Source: Candidatus Bathyarchaeota archaeon (GTDB taxonomy: Archaea > Thermoproteota > Bathyarchaeia > Bathyarchaeales > SOJC01). Taken from it: a DNA stretch of 64,000 bases. The translations under genes were made by a program, and so were the position numbers. The notes under the pieces were generated by a model. It saw nothing but the letters and a program-made list of their open reading frames with translations. It had not been told where the DNA came from and made no database searches. This document shows positions 16,511 through 26,048 of this stretch, piece after piece (position 1 is the first letter of the stretch; every line of letters begins with the position of its first letter). The stretch covers positions 16,599-80,598 of the forward strand of contig JAGLZW010000010.1 of assembly GCA_023131225.1 (NCBI GenBank), in the 5' to 3' direction.

Positions 16511-16831
16511 ATGAAGGATCAATGGAGAATAAAAGTGGACATGATAATTAATGGTGTATCTGAAAAAGAGGGGGTAGACTGGAGCCAAGCTAGAGCGATT
16601 GTTCACAAATATGTCTGCGGCGGGAAATGTGGTTGGTACAAAACCAACAGCAGGAAAGCAGGCTTCAACAGGCACGATTTATCAGATAAGCAGAAAAAAC
16701 TGATAAAAGAAACAGTTAAACAGGTCATGAAAGACTTGACAGTTGAAGAGGCAAAATGGCAAATACATGAAATTCTATGTCCTGGTCACCCTAAACCTCC
16801 TCCAAAACGAAACATTAGCCAGTCAACTTAG
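16511..16831 (+). CDS. 106-aa hypothetical protein
   Basis: Basic, mainly helical protein: INGVSEKEGVDWSQARAIVH, then KYVCGGKCGWYKTNSRKAGF, LIKETVKQVMKDLTVEEAKW and HEILCPGHPKPPPKRN. The CGGKC pair and the late Cys/His (CPGH) could bind a metal. I do not recognise the family. The ATG has only a weak GGGAT upstream. It is the first of two genes inside the segment bounded by the metK 3'-end repeats, so it may be cargo of an integrated element. Confidence 0.55.
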   Translation: MKDQWRIKVDMIINGVSEKEGVDWSQARAIVHKYVCGGKCGWYKTNSRKAGFNRHDLSDKQKKLIKETVKQVMKDLTVEEAKWQIHEILCPGHPKPPPKRNISQST

Positions 16832-17007
16832 AACTTAATCGACGAAAAGCGTACGGCCAAGGTAAGGCATAAAATATGAGGGTTACAGCTGACCTGCATG
16901 GACTTGGTTATGTCTCCCATATCTTCCCTATTTTTCTCTTCGTAAATAGAAGACTATTTCACAAATGATAAAAACTTAGTGTCTATATTGTTGTTGGAGG
17001 AAAAGTA

Positions 17008-20000
17008 GTGAAAAAAACAGCCTTTATGATAATGCTACAACTGCTTTTAATCAGCGTATTCACATTTGCAGTAAACATCCAACCGATAAAGACTGAGACC
17101 ATAAGATGGGCTAGAAACTACGATACAGTAGCGGATTCACACACACATACGGAATTGATGAATATTTCTCAGCTGCTTTTTTCGCAGATTGACAATTGGA
17201 ACCTCAATACTATGCGTGTGTTAGGGGCGAAATGGGAAGATATTATGTCTGTCAACCATGATTCTGGAGAGCTTATTATCGGGGTCGATGGAATTAGCTC
17301 AGACAGTTACTCGGAGCTCATCGAGCTAATTAGAAGTAGTGGTGGTGAACTCGTTAACAGAGTTTCTATGCGTGGCCGTATTAGTGCTGTTGTTGCCGAT
17401 ATTCCTCAGTTGGAAATGTCTACTTTCGTAATGAAGGCTCATGCTGCAGGGCTGTCAAGATATGTAGAGCCTAATGTGAGATTAAAAGCTGACTTTATAC
17501 CAAACGATCCGGGCTGGCAGATGCAATGGGGGCCACCTGCAATAGAGGCAGACTTTGCTTGGAATACAACGGTGGGAGATTCTTCCATTATCGTTGCCGT
17601 TATTGATTCCGGGATTGATTTGAATCATGAGGATCTAGATGCGAATATTGTTCCATTGGGATTCGATTGGGTAAACAATGATACCAACCCTTGGGATGAC
17701 TATGGGCATGGAACCCACTGTGCTGGCATCATTGCGGCAATGCTAAACAACAGCTTTGGGATAGCTGGCCTGGCTCAAGTACGATTAATGGCTGAAAAAG
17801 TGCTTAACCAGAGGGGTGAGGGATCAGCAGATGATGTTGCGAATGCGATAGTTCACGCGGTGGATCAAGGAGCGGACATTTTGAGCATGAGTCTCGGAAG
17901 TCTCGTGGAAAGCACGATAATTCATGCGGCCATAAAATATGCTGATGAGCAGGGTGTGTTGATAATTGGGTCGGCGGGAAATGACGCTTCGGAATGGTAT
18001 CATTGGCCAGCATCATATAAGGAAGTGATAGCCGTTACGGCCACTAGTGAAAGTGATGATCCAGCTGAATTCACTAATCATGGAGATTGGGTTGAAGTTG
18101 CGGCGCCAGGTGTCAACATATACTCAACCTGGCTAGGTGATGAATACAAAAGCTTGAGTGGGACATCCATGTCAGCTCCTCACGTGACAGGTGTCGTAGC
18201 ATTAATCTGGAGCCAATTCCCTAACATGACCAGAGACCAAGTGCGAGCTCAGCTACGTTACACAGCTGATGACTTGGGCGACCCCACATTTGATGAATAT
18301 TACGGATATGGCTTGATCAACGCAAGAAGAGCTGTTGAACAGGACCCGCCTGTACACGACGTTGTCTTGCTGCACTGGAAGGCTCCTTACGTCTTGAAGC
18401 CATTTGATACCGCTATTTTCAACAGCACTCTGCTGAACTTCGGAACTGCTAACGAAGACAACTTGACAGTGCAGTTGTTGGTTAACGGAACTGTTGAAGC
18501 TTCTAAACTCGTTAACAATTTGACAGGTGGTGCATCAATCATGACTAGTCACCTATGGAGTCCAATAGCTGAAGGAACTTACAACGTCACAATACAAGTA
18601 ATCCCAGTGAACGGAGAAACAGCAACGCAAAACAACGTGTTGTCTGAAAACCTTATAGTCAGAATCTCAAAAACCTTTGAAGTACCCAATGATTTTCCAA
18701 GAATACAGAATGCCATAAACAAAGTTGACAATGGATCCACGATTCAAGTTGAACCAGGAACTTACTATGAACATATTATCGTACCAAAATCAATGACTAT
18801 TCATGGAGAGAACTCCAACACTACGATTATTGACGGAAGCGGTATCAAGTCCGTAATCAAGATATTCGCCAACAATGTGAGTATCAACGGGTTTACCATT
18901 CAAAACAGCGGCTCAAAACCGTTGCATGGCGACAGCGGGATTGTCTTATACAGCTTGCACAATAACATCAGCTCAAACATAATTTGGGACAATTACTACG
19001 GAATTAGACTTCTTTCTAAGCAAAACACGATTGTCGGAAATATAGTTGCAAATTCTGCAAGGGGCATAAGTCTGGAGGGATCAAATGAAAACATTCTCAG
19101 AGATAATCATATGATTGGTAACACCCGCAATCTTGACATAGATTTTCATGGAGGAACACTTTCAGATTACATGAATGATATAGATGATTCAAACACTGTA
19201 GACGGAAAGCCTGTTTACTACTGGGTGAACCAACACAATAAATCGATCCCAAGTGACGCGGGATATGTAGCCATCTTGAACTCTACTCAGATTATAGTGA
19301 AAGACTTGAACCTCTCAAACAATGGCCAAGGCTTGCTATTTGTCTCTACAACCAACTCCACAGTAGCAAACGTGCAAGCCTTCGACAACTCAATTGGCAT
19401 CTACATGGTCAAGTCGGACGACAACACAATACACAATTGCATGGTTACAGACAACTTGGTTGGAATTTGGCTAAGTTATTGCAGTGGCAACATAGTCGAA
19501 GCCAACACAGCGTCGAAGGGGATGTTAGGCATAGCCCTATATGAATCGAGCTACAACAGCATTTTAGGAAACACACTATTGAATAATACGCTATTACTGG
19601 GTATAGGATTCAGTTTGGAGTCAAACTCCAACTGTAACAGTTTTTTCCGAAATAACCTCATCAGCAACTCAATTCAGGTCAATATCATTTACAACTCAGT
19701 GAATAATACCTTTGATAATGGTTATGAAGGAAACTATTGGAGTAATTATGTTGGGTTGGACTCTGACGGTGATGGAATAGGTGATTCACCTTATGCTATT
19801 GATGAAAATAATACCGATAATTATCCACTAATGAATCTTTACTGGAACCCAGCAGACATCAACCACAATTTGAAAGTTGACATTTACGATGTCGTTTTAG
19901 CCTGTAACGCCTATAGCTCCACTCCTTCAGACCCGCACTGGAACCCACACTGTGACATAGCTGAACCCTACGGCTTCATAGACATTTACGATGTAGTAAT

Positions 20001-20037
20001 GATCTGTTCAAGCTACGGAGAAGAATACTTACCATAA
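17008..20037 (+). CDS. Secreted subtilase with CARDB-like, NosD beta-helix and dockerin domains
   Basis: 1009-aa extracellular protein. GTG 17008 follows TTGGAGGAAAA. Signal peptide residues 1-25 and a propeptide to about 165. Peptidase S8 domain about 170-450 with the catalytic triad Asp200 (VAVIDSG), His234 (DYGHGTHC) and Ser387 (SGTSMSAPH). A CARDB-like beta domain follows, about 455-555 (VHDVVLLHWKAP, NFGTANEDNLTVQLLVNG). Residues about 560-930 are a right-handed beta-helix of the NosD type with repeated N-x-I-x-x-N turns. The C-terminal ~60 residues form a dockerin (DINHNLKVDIYDVVLACNAY, then GFIDIYDVVMICSSYG), whose second Ca loop is degenerate. Its stop lies 2 bp from the metK stop. 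Confidence 0.9.
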   Translation: MKKTAFMIMLQLLLISVFTFAVNIQPIKTETIRWARNYDTVADSHTHTELMNISQLLFSQIDNWNLNTMRVLGAKWEDIMSVNHDSGELIIGVDGISSDSYSELIELIRSSGGELVNRVSMRGRISAVVADIPQLEMSTFVMKAHAAGLSRYVEPNVRLKADFIPNDPGWQMQWGPPAIEADFAWNTTVGDSSIIVAVIDSGIDLNHEDLDANIVPLGFDWVNNDTNPWDDYGHGTHCAGIIAAMLNNSFGIAGLAQVRLMAEKVLNQRGEGSADDVANAIVHAVDQGADILSMSLGSLVESTIIHAAIKYADEQGVLIIGSAGNDASEWYHWPASYKEVIAVTATSESDDPAEFTNHGDWVEVAAPGVNIYSTWLGDEYKSLSGTSMSAPHVTGVVALIWSQFPNMTRDQVRAQLRYTADDLGDPTFDEYYGYGLINARRAVEQDPPVHDVVLLHWKAPYVLKPFDTAIFNSTLLNFGTANEDNLTVQLLVNGTVEASKLVNNLTGGASIMTSHLWSPIAEGTYNVTIQVIPVNGETATQNNVLSENLIVRISKTFEVPNDFPRIQNAINKVDNGSTIQVEPGTYYEHIIVPKSMTIHGENSNTTIIDGSGIKSVIKIFANNVSINGFTIQNSGSKPLHGDSGIVLYSLHNNISSNIIWDNYYGIRLLSKQNTIVGNIVANSARGISLEGSNENILRDNHMIGNTRNLDIDFHGGTLSDYMNDIDDSNTVDGKPVYYWVNQHNKSIPSDAGYVAILNSTQIIVKDLNLSNNGQGLLFVSTTNSTVANVQAFDNSIGIYMVKSDDNTIHNCMVTDNLVGIWLSYCSGNIVEANTASKGMLGIALYESSYNSILGNTLLNNTLLLGIGFSLESNSNCNSFFRNNLISNSIQVNIIYNSVNNTFDNGYEGNYWSNYVGLDSDGDGIGDSPYAIDENNTDNYPLMNLYWNPADINHNLKVDIYDVVLACNAYSSTPSDPHWNPHCDIAEPYGFIDIYDVVMICSSYGEEYLP

Positions 20038-20064
20038 TTCAGCAGATTGGGATTCTTCCATAAG
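20032..20064 (-). repeat. metK 3' end, right member of the direct-repeat pair
   Basis: Last codons and stop of metK plus a few bases beyond. Same-orientation copy at 16310-16342 (28 of 33 positions). The enclosed 3.7 kb carries only the 106-aa gene and the subtilase-dockerin gene. Confidence 0.6.
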
Positions 20065-21247
20065 CTAGGTCTATGGTGAACTTGTCAATGTTTGCTAACT
20101 CTGCGTTTACAACTTCCTCTATGCTTTTCTGAAGGCTTTCCAAGGAATTACCAGATTGTAGAACAACCTGCGCGGCAGCAATTGCTGGTTGGTCGATAGG
20201 CTTGCCAATTTGGCTAAGTAACCATATGTAAACCTCTTCTAGCCCGGGCACCTGTTCATGTACGCTGTTGGCAATGCGATGCGTCAAGAGATTGTATATT
20301 TTTCCAACGTGGCTAACAGGATTTTTGCCTGCAGCGGCTTCGGAGCATGTTGGGCGGTTTAAGGGTATTACTCCATTAACGCGGTTTCCTCTTCCTACCT
20401 CGCCTGAGTCGGCGCTCTCCGCGCTCGTGCCAAGCACCGTCAAGTAGACGCCTCCAACGCCTCTGCCTTCGACATCCAACGTGTTTAAGTTAACGTCAAC
20501 TTCGTCGAATGTCACGTTCGTTTTCACGAACATTTGAACATCTTCAAGAATCTCGCTTTTCTTTCTAAAGTAGTCTCTCTCATTTTTCACATATTGATCA
20601 ACAAAAGCTATTGAAATCGTCAAATCAAGCGCGTTGTTCTTTCTTAACCCCATAACCTTCACGTCTTCTCCAGCTTCGGGAAACTTCTTTTTAAACAATG
20701 GAGAGTTGATATACCGCTCTGTTTTCAGGACAATTCTTTCAAGTTGGGTCATGGGCGCGTATCCCACAGCGGCCGAAGTGTCATTTGCTCCGAGCACTTT
20801 GCCTTTTCGCTTGAAAATGTCGACGAGTTCAGGAGAACCTGGTTTCAACTCAACTTGATATCGAACATGTTTTTCTGGATCAACGAAGCGTAGGTTGTTT
20901 TTTATCCATTCTTTTGCTGCTTGAAGAGCCAATTCTTTGACTGGTATTGTAACGCCGTTCGCTTCGGTAGTGGCTCTGTCGCCTAGTATAAGAAGCATGG
21001 ATTCCTTCACTTTTCCTCCGCCAAATTTAGGCTCTACGTCGCCTGCCACTAATAGAGACTTATCCGCGTTATGATGCAGAATAAAGCCGACTTTTTCTAA
21101 ATATTCCCTGCATAGTCTGACAGAGACATTGTCCATAATAGCGTCACATATCGAATCTGGATGCCCAAGTCCCTTTCTTTCCACAATTTCAAATTTCTGC
21201 TGCTCTATAGGTACATGCTTAGAATGATCAACGAGTATGTTCCTCAA
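20039..21247 (-). CDS. metK: Archaeal-type S-adenosylmethionine synthetase
   Basis: Makes AdoMet from methionine and ATP. The 402-aa sequence is the archaeal (MATII/gamma) class, not the bacterial one: N-terminal VERKGLGHPDSICDAIMDNV, then LHHNADKSLLVAGDVEPKFGGG, AAVGYAPMTQLERIVL, GVGGVYLTVLGTSAESADSG, GRGNRVNGVIPLNRP and C-terminal DLAYGRIPIC. TTG 21247 follows AAGGTGA. It faces the HTH-CBS gene across a 93-bp divergent promoter region and is convergent with the subtilase gene, with 1 bp between the two. Confidence 0.96.
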   Translation of the reverse strand: MRNILVDHSKHVPIEQQKFEIVERKGLGHPDSICDAIMDNVSVRLCREYLEKVGFILHHNADKSLLVAGDVEPKFGGGKVKESMLLILGDRATTEANGVTIPVKELALQAAKEWIKNNLRFVDPEKHVRYQVELKPGSPELVDIFKRKGKVLGANDTSAAVGYAPMTQLERIVLKTERYINSPLFKKKFPEAGEDVKVMGLRKNNALDLTISIAFVDQYVKNERDYFRKKSEILEDVQMFVKTNVTFDEVDVNLNTLDVEGRGVGGVYLTVLGTSAESADSGEVGRGNRVNGVIPLNRPTCSEAAAGKNPVSHVGKIYNLLTHRIANSVHEQVPGLEEVYIWLLSQIGKPIDQPAIAAAQVVLQSGNSLESLQKSIEEVVNAELANIDKFTIDLAYGRIPIC

Positions 21248-21340
21248 CGAGAGTTCACCTTGGCAAGGCTTATAAAATGCTTGAGAATATATATCTTGCG
21301 ATATCTGCCACGAATAAAAAATAACTGTCGGTTATCAAAT
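21248..21340. promoter_or_regulatory. Divergent promoter region metK / XRE-CBS gene
   Basis: The 93-bp spacer holds two TATA-like elements: CTTATAAAATG (about 21268-21278), usable on the minus strand as TTTTATAAG for metK, and GAATATATATCT (about 21284-21295) in front of the regulator. The regulator may control metK from here; that is inference. Confidence 0.45.
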
Positions 21341-21883
21341 ATGATCTTAACAGGTTCACAGTTTAAAAAACTCAGAATCGACGCAGGACTTACTCAACGA
21401 CAACTAGCGCAGCTAATCGGAATTTCCCAAGCACACATCGCAAAAATAGAAAATGGAAAAGTAGACCCCAGACTATCAACCGTCAACAAAATTCTTCAAG
21501 TACTGACTGAAGGCGAAGGGAGGAAATGTGAAGACATAATGACCCGAAACTTAATTTTCGCCAAACCAAACGATAAGATTTTAAAAGTAAGCGAAGTCAT
21601 GATGAAAAAAGCAATCTCCCAACTACCTATAATGCAAAATGGCAAAATTATTGGCACGGTAACCGAAGAAAGCATAATAAAAAATCTGCACATTAACATA
21701 GCTGATGAAACAGCAAAAAAAATAATGGACCCGCCGCTACCGTGTCTTCCACAGGACACCAGCATAAGCATGATTCGCCCATTGCTAGAAGATTATCCAG
21801 GGGTCTTAGTTATGCGGAAAGGCGATGTGGTGGGCATAATAACGCGTTCTGACCTGCTGAAAACGGTTTCTAAGACTGTGTAG
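21341..21883 (+). CDS. XRE-family HTH regulator with C-terminal CBS pair
   Basis: 180 aa. Residues 1-60 form a Cro/C1-type HTH (GSQFKKLRIDAGLTQRQLAQ, IGISQAHIAKIENGKVDPRL). Residues 65-180 are two CBS motifs (CEDIMTRNLIFAKPNDKILK, IIGTVTEESIIKNLH; KIMDPPLPCLPQ, GDVVGIITRSDLL), which in this family bind adenosyl nucleotides such as AMP or AdoMet. I start at ATG 21341, immediately before the HTH; the frame is open further up but would overlap metK. The position divergent from metK makes an AdoMet-responsive regulator plausible. Confidence 0.85.
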   Translation: MILTGSQFKKLRIDAGLTQRQLAQLIGISQAHIAKIENGKVDPRLSTVNKILQVLTEGEGRKCEDIMTRNLIFAKPNDKILKVSEVMMKKAISQLPIMQNGKIIGTVTEESIIKNLHINIADETAKKIMDPPLPCLPQDTSISMIRPLLEDYPGVLVMRKGDVVGIITRSDLLKTVSKTV

Positions 21884-21968
21884 CAGCTTTCCTTCTACAG
21901 TTTACTGTCAATTTTTGTTTTTGAACATGTACAAAATTGATAAATACTTGCACTTGTAACTGAGAGAC

Positions 21969-23468
21969 ATGGATGACTCCGTCGGAATGGAATGCGGCGT
22001 ATTCAGCGCCATTGATTTCGAACGAAAGCCCATCTTTCCACATGTCTACTGGGGTATGCGCGCCCAGAACCATAGGGGCCACCAGTCCCATGGTTTTTTG
22101 ACTTTCGACGGAAAATTCAACGTCTACCGCGGTTTAGACCTTATTCCAAAAGTGAAGAAGAAAGAAATTCAAGAGTGGTTAGTTCGGTTGCCGGGGCATG
22201 TTGGTATCGGGAATGTGCGGTATACGACGTCTGGGCGGTTGGATGAGGAGGCGTTGATTCGAGGAACTCAACCTGTTACAGTGGAGACAAAGAAGTTAGA
22301 ATTGGCTATCTCGTTCAATGGGAACATCGTCAATACTGTAGGGCTAAGAAAGGAACTCTGCCGGACTTTCCCCAACTTTTCTTATGAATGTGATGCTGAA
22401 TTGATTTGTAGAAAACTTGCTGTCGAACTCATGAATGGGCGTGATTTGCAGTCTGCGGTTAAAACTTGCATGGAGGAGGTCGAAGGGGCCTTTTCGGTAA
22501 GTGGGATAACTCAAGAAGGCGACTTGTTTGCCTTCAAAGACCCTTATGGGCTGCGTCCTCTTTGCACTGGTCGTAGCTCTAATGGAAGTATTTGTGCTTT
22601 TTCTTCTGAGACTGTGGGTCTTGACATCAATGGCTTTAGCCACGCCTTTGAAGTAGAGCCCGGTGAGTTTGTTACAGCTACTGGAGAAGGGTTTAAGCGT
22701 GAGCAACTTGTGGCTAAGAGGAGAAAGGCTCTTTGCGCATTTGAGTTTGCTTATTTTGCTCGTCCAGATTCGAAGCTTAATGGCAGATATGTGTATGAGG
22801 TTAGAGAGGAATTTGGAAGAAATCTGGGAAGAGAGTACTCAGACATAGTTAAAGATGCTGATTTAATCGTGTCTTTGCCTGAAACAAGCGATGATGCGGC
22901 TTTTGGTCTTCATGAAGAGACTGGATTGCGCTGGGAGAGATGTACAAGAAGACATCGCTATGTGACTGACCGAGCTTTCATTTTATTGTCGCAAGAGCGT
23001 TATTCAACCATAGATCGAAAAATCAATATTGTAGACCACAAGCTTGCTGGCAAGAACCTCATAGTTATCGATGATAGTATAGTGAGAGGCGACACAACAA
23101 GAGTCGTCATTGAAAAGATGCGGAAACTAGGCGTCAAAAAAGTACATTTGTTCATTACGTTTCCCCGCATCATAGGCCCTTGCTTCTATGGCATTGACAT
23201 GGCAACGTATGGTGAGTTGATAGGTTCTACACGGGAAACTGAGGAAATAGCGCAGGTAGTAGGAGCAGACTCGTTGAGCTACCAATCTGTAGACCGGTTT
23301 GTAAAAGCTACTGGCATGCGGAAAGATGAATTGTGCTTTGGCTGCGTTACGGGTAAGTATCCGACACCTCTTGCGCAGAGACTGGCAAACTGGATGCGGA
23401 GAAAATTTGATAGCGGACACAAAGAAACAGGGAGAATTTACGAAATAGATGTTGAAAATCTTGTCTAA
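21969..23468 (+). CDS. purF: Amidophosphoribosyltransferase
   Basis: First committed step of purine synthesis, PRPP plus glutamine to phosphoribosylamine. An N-terminal Ntn glutaminase domain has Cys9 as nucleophile (MECGVF), so an 8-residue propeptide would be removed; ATG 21987 would leave Cys third. AQNHRGHQSHGF and GNVRYTTSGRLDEEA follow. The C-terminal phosphoribosyltransferase domain has the PRPP loop IVIDDSIVRGDTTRVVIEKM. A late CFGCVTGKYP pair fits the [4Fe-4S] type. 499 aa, full length. Starts the purF-purD-HAD run. Confidence 0.93.
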   Translation: MDDSVGMECGVFSAIDFERKPIFPHVYWGMRAQNHRGHQSHGFLTFDGKFNVYRGLDLIPKVKKKEIQEWLVRLPGHVGIGNVRYTTSGRLDEEALIRGTQPVTVETKKLELAISFNGNIVNTVGLRKELCRTFPNFSYECDAELICRKLAVELMNGRDLQSAVKTCMEEVEGAFSVSGITQEGDLFAFKDPYGLRPLCTGRSSNGSICAFSSETVGLDINGFSHAFEVEPGEFVTATGEGFKREQLVAKRRKALCAFEFAYFARPDSKLNGRYVYEVREEFGRNLGREYSDIVKDADLIVSLPETSDDAAFGLHEETGLRWERCTRRHRYVTDRAFILLSQERYSTIDRKINIVDHKLAGKNLIVIDDSIVRGDTTRVVIEKMRKLGVKKVHLFITFPRIIGPCFYGIDMATYGELIGSTRETEEIAQVVGADSLSYQSVDRFVKATGMRKDELCFGCVTGKYPTPLAQRLANWMRRKFDSGHKETGRIYEIDVENLV

Positions 23469-23512
23469 AGATAAATAATCCCAGTCTACAAAAGAGCCGA
23501 GGGGCAAAATTT

Positions 23513-24916
23513 ATGGAAAGGGTGGGCATTTTAGTCGTTTCCTATGGCGCTCGAGAAGCAGCCATGATAGATGCATTCCAACGAAGTTTAGAGTATAGAA
23601 CAGAAATCTATGTTGTGGATAAGCAAAAAAACCCTTTCAACATAAAAAGAGCGGCAGAACATGTTGTTGTTCCAGATTTTGATGTAAACAAGATTTGCAG
23701 GTTTGCTGCAAGACGACAGAACAAAATTGACTTTGGAATAGTTGGACCAGAAAAACCGATAATAAACGGTCTAAGAGATGTCGTGGAAAAGGAAACAGAT
23801 ATACCTATGATATGCCCAACAAAACGATACGCCATCGAAGCAAGCAAGGTGGCGCAAAGATGTCTTTTTGAAGAGGCTGCGCCAGCGGTTAACCCTAGAT
23901 TTAGGGTTTTCAACCCGAAAGAATACAAAACTGAAATTGATGTAAAAAAAGCTGTTTATGCATGGTTGGATGAGTTGGGCAACCAAGCAGTGGTGAAGCC
24001 AGATGTTCCAGCAGCAGGAAAAGGAGTAGGTGTTTGGGGAGATCACTTTAACACGCGCGAGCAACTGTTCAACCACTTTCTAGCTAATTATCAACATGGG
24101 CAAGTAATAGTTGAAGAGAAGATTGAGGGCGAAGAATCGAGTTTTCAAGCTTTCTGCGACGGGAAAAACCTTGTAGCCTTGCCTGAAACCCGTGACTACA
24201 AGAGAGCCTTTGACGGAGACAAAGGTCCAAACACGGGTGGAATGGGCTCTTACAAAGACGAAGGCAACCTTTTGCCTTTCATGTCAACTGAAGATCGAGA
24301 GAAACAAGTTGAAATCGTAAACAGAATCTTCAACCTAATGAAGAAGCGGGGAAGCGGTGATGAATTGAGAGGTGTCCCCTTTTATGTTGCCTTCAGTCAC
24401 ACCGCAAATGGACTGAAAATACTGGAAAATAACAGTCGACCAGGCGATCCTGAAATAATAAACATACTACCACTTCTAAAGGACGACTTCGTCGATATTT
24501 GCTTCAAAATGGTAGAAGGCAACTTAACGAAGGTGGAGATTGAGAGAAAAGCTTCTGTAGTAACCTATAAGGTACCGCCCTCTTATGGCGGATACATGAA
24601 CATGTTTCCGAACAAGGTGAATCATGAAGAAATCAGTAAGCCTGTGAGATTGAAAGAAGCCTACGAGTTGGGAGATGATGTTCGGGTTTATCCCGCTTCT
24701 ATGGAGCTCAGAGACAACGAAGTTTACGTTCTCTCTTCAAGAGCTGTCGCCGTTGTCGGCATCGCTGATACGATCAAAGATGCTCGCGAACTCTCTTTAA
24801 AAGGTATAAGTGCCATTGAAGGCGGTGCCCTTTGGAACAGAAACGACATAGCCTCTAGCGAACACGTTCAAAAAAGCGTAGAGCACATGGAGAGATTGAG
24901 GCGTAAGAGCAGGTGA
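23513..24916 (+). CDS. purD: Phosphoribosylamine-glycine ligase
   Basis: ATP-grasp GAR synthetase, second step of purine synthesis. N-terminal Rossmann-like domain (GILVVSYGAREAAMIDAF) with IVGPEKPIINGLRDVV, ATP-grasp core VVKPDVPAAGKGVGVWGDHF, VIVEEKIEGEESSFQAFCDG, the diagnostic DYKRAFDGDKGPNTGGMGSY, and ILENNSRPGDPEI for metal binding. 467 aa, somewhat longer than the usual 430. GAGGGGC precedes ATG 23513. The stop overlaps the next gene as GTGA. Confidence 0.93.
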   Translation: MERVGILVVSYGAREAAMIDAFQRSLEYRTEIYVVDKQKNPFNIKRAAEHVVVPDFDVNKICRFAARRQNKIDFGIVGPEKPIINGLRDVVEKETDIPMICPTKRYAIEASKVAQRCLFEEAAPAVNPRFRVFNPKEYKTEIDVKKAVYAWLDELGNQAVVKPDVPAAGKGVGVWGDHFNTREQLFNHFLANYQHGQVIVEEKIEGEESSFQAFCDGKNLVALPETRDYKRAFDGDKGPNTGGMGSYKDEGNLLPFMSTEDREKQVEIVNRIFNLMKKRGSGDELRGVPFYVAFSHTANGLKILENNSRPGDPEIINILPLLKDDFVDICFKMVEGNLTKVEIERKASVVTYKVPPSYGGYMNMFPNKVNHEEISKPVRLKEAYELGDDVRVYPASMELRDNEVYVLSSRAVAVVGIADTIKDARELSLKGISAIEGGALWNRNDIASSEHVQKSVEHMERLRRKSR

Positions 24917-26004
24917 AGAAGGCGAAAAGAGTTTTCATAACAGACTGTGAAGGCCCTATTTCAAAAAACGACAACGCTTTCGAGTTAGCCTGCCATTTCA
25001 TTCCAGAAGGCGACAAATTTTTCACTCAAATCAGCACGTATGACGATGTTTTAGCAGACGTTGTCAAACGCGACGGATACAAGGCGGGCGATACTTTGAA
25101 ACTCATTGTTCCTTTTCTTAAAGCATGCGAGGTTACGAATAGAAAGATGATGGAGTTTTCCGCTCAAAACATTTTGTTGATACCAGATGCAAAGGATATG
25201 CTGCGATTTGTGAAAGGTAGGATGCCAAGTTTTATTGTAAGTACCAGTTACGAGCATTACATCCAGGTTTTATGTCGCACATTAGATTTTCCTTATAAAA
25301 ACACGTATTGTACCGCGCTAGACATTGACGCTTATCAAATGGGTAGAGAAGAAAAGGAGAAACTTGACCAGTTTAGACGAGAGATATGCTCGATGCCTTT
25401 AATTGAAATCCCTAAAAATGCAACGTCACTGCAAGATTTTTCAGAGAGAGATCAACAGACGATGAAGCGGCTAGACAAGATTTTCTGGAGAGAGATCATG
25501 CAGATGGAGTCAGGTACTATGCTGAAGGAGATTAACCCAGTAGGAGGGGTAGAGAAGGCGAAGGCAGTTAGAAGCATCGTTGATGAAGCCGGAAGCAATT
25601 TGAGTAGTGTGATGTATATTGGTGACAGTATTACAGATGTTGACTGTTTCCGACTAGTTAGAGAAAACGGTGGTGCGACAGTTTCCTTCAATGGCAACGC
25701 TTACGCTATTCGCGAAGCCGAAATCGCAGTTCTTTCAACAAACGCCCTTGTAGTCGCGACTATTGCTGATGTTTTTGAAAGACTTGGCAAGGAGGTCGTT
25801 TACGATTTAGTAGATAATTGGGGATACAAGGCATTAGAAAAGTATGGCAGCGACTCGTTATTGCAGGAGAAACTTCAGAACTTGTTCCCAAAAATGTTGC
25901 CTAAAGTGAGCAAAATTACCGCACGTAACGTGGAGGAACTTGCCGCTGAAAGTAGCGTTTTCAGGAAGCTTGTGAGGGGAGAGAATGTGGGACGGCTGGG
26001 CTGA
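24913..26004 (+). CDS. HAD-superfamily archaeal hydrolase (EhaR-like)
   Basis: 363-aa HAD protein: motif I FITDCEGPISKND with Asp at 10, a Ser/Thr motif II (PSFIVSTSYEHY), and motif IV MYIGDSITDVDCF. A long helical cap lies between. It resembles the predicted archaeal hydrolases grouped with EhaR of energy-converting hydrogenase operons. Here it overlaps purD (GTG 24913 in the stop) and no eha genes are present, so a phosphatase role linked to purine or C1 metabolism is more likely. Substrate unknown. Confidence 0.75.
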   Translation: MKKAKRVFITDCEGPISKNDNAFELACHFIPEGDKFFTQISTYDDVLADVVKRDGYKAGDTLKLIVPFLKACEVTNRKMMEFSAQNILLIPDAKDMLRFVKGRMPSFIVSTSYEHYIQVLCRTLDFPYKNTYCTALDIDAYQMGREEKEKLDQFRREICSMPLIEIPKNATSLQDFSERDQQTMKRLDKIFWREIMQMESGTMLKEINPVGGVEKAKAVRSIVDEAGSNLSSVMYIGDSITDVDCFRLVRENGGATVSFNGNAYAIREAEIAVLSTNALVVATIADVFERLGKEVVYDLVDNWGYKALEKYGSDSLLQEKLQNLFPKMLPKVSKITARNVEELAAESSVFRKLVRGENVGRLG

Positions 26005-26048
26005 GATGCGGCTAAGTTTTATTTATCTTCCTTTCAGAGGTATGTACC

